From: Bordetella parapertussis
GTDB taxonomy: Bacteria; Pseudomonadota; Gammaproteobacteria; Burkholderiales; Burkholderiaceae_C
Direction of reading: 5' to 3'
Assembly: GCA_945878355.1 (NCBI GenBank)
Contig: CAMCTC010000123.1
Coordinates: 1 to 13,518, forward strand
Length of the DNA: 13,518 bases
Shown: piece after piece, positions 11,890-13,518 of the stretch
How the letters are laid out: the number at the start of each line of letters is the position of its first letter
Numbering within the stretch: the first letter of the stretch is position 1
Translations under genes and position numbers: made by a program
Notes under the pieces: model-generated
Database searches by the model: none
The model's input: the letters and a program-made list of their open reading frames with translations, nothing else
Told to the model about the DNA's origin: nothing

Positions 11890-13435
11890 GCTGCGCTCTT
11901 TGATCGTGGTGCTGGGCGACCAGCTTGACCTCGATGCAGCGGCGTTCGACGGTTTCGATGCGAGCGGCGACGCCGTTTGGATGGCCGAAGTCGCCGACGA
12001 GGCCACCCATGTGTGGTCGAGCAAACCGCGCACGGCGATGTTCCTGGCGGCCATGCGCCACTTCGCGCTGGATTTGCAAGCCGTCGGCCGACCGCTGCAC
12101 TACACCAGGCTGGATGCGTCGGGCAGCGCCGGCAGCTTGGCTGCGCAGTTGCAAGCCGACATCATGCGCCTGAAGCCATCCCGCCTGGTGATGACCACGC
12201 CGGGCGACTGGCGCGTGTTGGAATCGATCAAGGCCGTCGCCGAGAACAGCGGCCTGCCGCTGGATGTCCGAGAGGATCGCCATTTCTTCAGCAGCATTGC
12301 CGACTTTGCGGCGCATGTCAAAGGCCGCAAGTCTTTGCGCATGGAGTATTTCTATCGCGAGCAACGCAAGCGGCACCACGTCTTGATGCAGGGCGATGAG
12401 CCTATTGGTGGCCAGTGGAACTTCGACGCTGACAACCGCGAGGCCTTCGGCGCCGCCGGCCCGGGCGCCGTGCCGCCGCGCGCCCGCTTCGAGCCTGATG
12501 CCGTCACGCTCGAGGTCATCGCGATCGTCAACACCCGCTTCGCCCACCACCCGGGTCGATTGGACAGCTTTGCCTGGCCCGTGACGAGAGCGCAAGCGCT
12601 GCTGTCCCTGCAAGCCTTCATCAAGGATCGCCTGCCGCTGTTCGGCCGATTTCAGGATGCGATGTGGCCGGGCGACCCGTGGCTGTACCACGCGCATCTG
12701 TCGGCAGCGCTCAATCTGAAGCTGCTGAACCCGCGCGAGGTGGTGGCTGCCGCCGTTGCAGCGCACCACGACGGGCATGCCTCTTTGCCCAGCGTTGAAG
12801 GCTTTGTTCGCCAGATCCTGGGCTGGCGCGAGTACGTGCGCGGCATCTACTGGACGCAGATGCCGGGTTATCTGGAACGCAATGCCCTCGATGCGCAGCA
12901 GGACTTGCCGGCCTGGTTCTGGACCGGCGCCACCGACATGGCCTGCCTGCGCGACGCGTTGGCGCAGACGCTCGAGCACGGCTATGCCAACCACATCCAG
13001 CGCCTGATGGTCACGGGTCTGTACACCTTGATGCTCGGTGTGAGCCCCAAGCAGGTGCACGCCTGGTACTTGGCGGTTTATGTCGATGCCGTGGAGTGGG
13101 TGGAGCTGCCCAACACCCTGGGCATGAGCCAGTACGCCGACGGCGGCGTGATGGGCAGCAAGCCCTACATCGCCACCGGCAAGTACATCCAGCGCATGAG
13201 CCCGCACTGCAAGGGGTGCCGCTACGACCCGGCTCAGCGCGAGGGCGACAAAGCCTGCCCGTTCACCACGCTGTACTGGGACTTCTTGATGCGCCACCAG
13301 GCGATGCTCGCCGCCAACCCCCGAATGGCGTTACAGGTTAAAAACCTGGCTCGGTTGACCGATGCGCAAACCTTGGCTATCAAAGACCGGGCTGCAGCCA
13401 TTCGACGGGGCGAAGTCGGGGTGCCAGATGCTTGA
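11882..13435 (+). CDS. FeS-type bacterial photolyase/cryptochrome (PhrB-like, (6-4) photolyase family)
   Basis: 517 residues. The N-terminal alpha/beta antenna domain (about 1-170) begins LRSLIVVLGDQLDLDAAAF, typical of the 'photolyase-related' branch. The C-terminal helical FAD domain (about 200-480) contains LPSVEGFVRQILGWREYVRGIYW, ANHIQRLMVTGLYTLMLG and WVELPNTLGMSQYADGG. Four cysteines, C355, C443, C446 and C459, sit in ACLRD, HCKGC and ACPF. Their spacing (88, 3, 13) equals that of the [4Fe-4S] ligands of Agrobacterium PhrB (C350, C438, C441, C454). Known members repair (6-4) photoproducts with light or act as photoreceptors such as CryB. It should therefore bind FAD, a lumazine-type antenna and a [4Fe-4S] cluster in the cytosol. 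The gene overlaps both neighbours by 8 nt. Confidence 0.93.
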   Translation: MAELRSLIVVLGDQLDLDAAAFDGFDASGDAVWMAEVADEATHVWSSKPRTAMFLAAMRHFALDLQAVGRPLHYTRLDASGSAGSLAAQLQADIMRLKPSRLVMTTPGDWRVLESIKAVAENSGLPLDVREDRHFFSSIADFAAHVKGRKSLRMEYFYREQRKRHHVLMQGDEPIGGQWNFDADNREAFGAAGPGAVPPRARFEPDAVTLEVIAIVNTRFAHHPGRLDSFAWPVTRAQALLSLQAFIKDRLPLFGRFQDAMWPGDPWLYHAHLSAALNLKLLNPREVVAAAVAAHHDGHASLPSVEGFVRQILGWREYVRGIYWTQMPGYLERNALDAQQDLPAWFWTGATDMACLRDALAQTLEHGYANHIQRLMVTGLYTLMLGVSPKQVHAWYLAVYVDAVEWVELPNTLGMSQYADGGVMGSKPYIATGKYIQRMSPHCKGCRYDPAQREGDKACPFTTLYWDFLMRHQAMLAANPRMALQVKNLARLTDAQTLAIKDRAAAIRRGEVGVPDA

Positions 13436-13518
13436 AGCCTGCGCACCGACCCTTGCTGCCGCCCGGGCCCGCATTGCGGCCGTGCAACCAGCCGCCTATG
13501 CCCGCACCCGCAACGCGC
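13428..13518 (+). CDS. Photolyase-like FAD-binding protein, start only (cut by window end)
   Basis: ATG 13428 overlaps the previous stop by 8 nt (ATGCTTGA). The 30 visible codons include PTLAAARARIAAVQPAAYARTRN, which resembles the start of the second photolyase/cryptochrome-like protein often found after FeS photolyases ('PTR.AALARIA.V.P..YARTRN'). Only the N-terminal linker before the FAD domain is visible, so the call rests on a short match and on context. Confidence 0.55.
   Translation, partial: MLEACAPTLAAARARIAAVQPAAYARTRNA

Noticed and set aside
11798..13297. Minus-strand open frame of 499 codons
   Set aside because: It is antisense to the photolyase gene, which has all FeS ligands and FAD motifs; the antisense product looks like a composition artefact.
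1..13518. CRISPR arrays, tRNA or rRNA genes
   Set aside because: No regularly spaced repeats and no tRNA- or rRNA-like sequence were noticed; in particular no tRNA beside the integrase remnant and no tRNA-Sec.

Overview
The window is GC-rich DNA, most likely from a betaproteobacterium of the order Burkholderiales. The reasons are family content and protein style: a high-potential iron-sulfur protein, a MerR/CarH-like regulator beside FeS-type photolyase genes, and short GC-rich dispersed palindromes. The genus is not determined. Much of the left 8.5 kb is accessory DNA with broken mobile genes. The right third (9.9-13.5 kb) is a coherent light/DNA-repair locus.

Left part (1-2.4 kb): a tyrosine-recombinase remnant directly abuts an IS5-type transposase remnant. 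Next comes a minus-strand gene (802-2007) of the GrdB family (glycine/sarcosine/betaine/D-proline reductase selenoprotein B). It is interrupted by one in-frame TGA exactly at the first position of a UxxC motif, and a hairpin fitting a bacterial SECIS element follows 12 nt later. I read it as one 401-residue selenoprotein that a normal gene caller would split in two. An IS1595-type transposase C-terminal remnant lies upstream of it.

Middle (2.4-8.4 kb): a GNAT acetyltransferase starts inside a perfect 11-bp inverted repeat and faces away from a 5'-truncated DUF1275 membrane protein gene. A small GreA/GreB-like protein gene follows, then a non-coding stretch with strong hairpins. A LysR regulator is divergent from an NAD(P)-binding epimerase-like gene and a DUF4386-like membrane protein gene, with a palindrome and promoter candidate between them. 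After a hairpin come an ABC-ATPase remnant and a ParD-type antitoxin whose overlapping ParE toxin gene is cut off after 24 codons.

Right part (8.6-13.5 kb): a secreted DUF6081-like protein gene converges with a MerR-family regulator gene. The regulator resembles CarH/LitR but appears to lack the cobalamin-binding histidine motif. It is divergent from a tightly packed set: HiPIP, a DUF2256 zinc-ribbon-like peptide, an FeS-type (PhrB-like) photolyase, and the start of a second photolyase-like FAD-binding protein. The last three overlap by 8 nt at each junction. The divergent arrangement suggests that the MerR protein controls the photolyase set.
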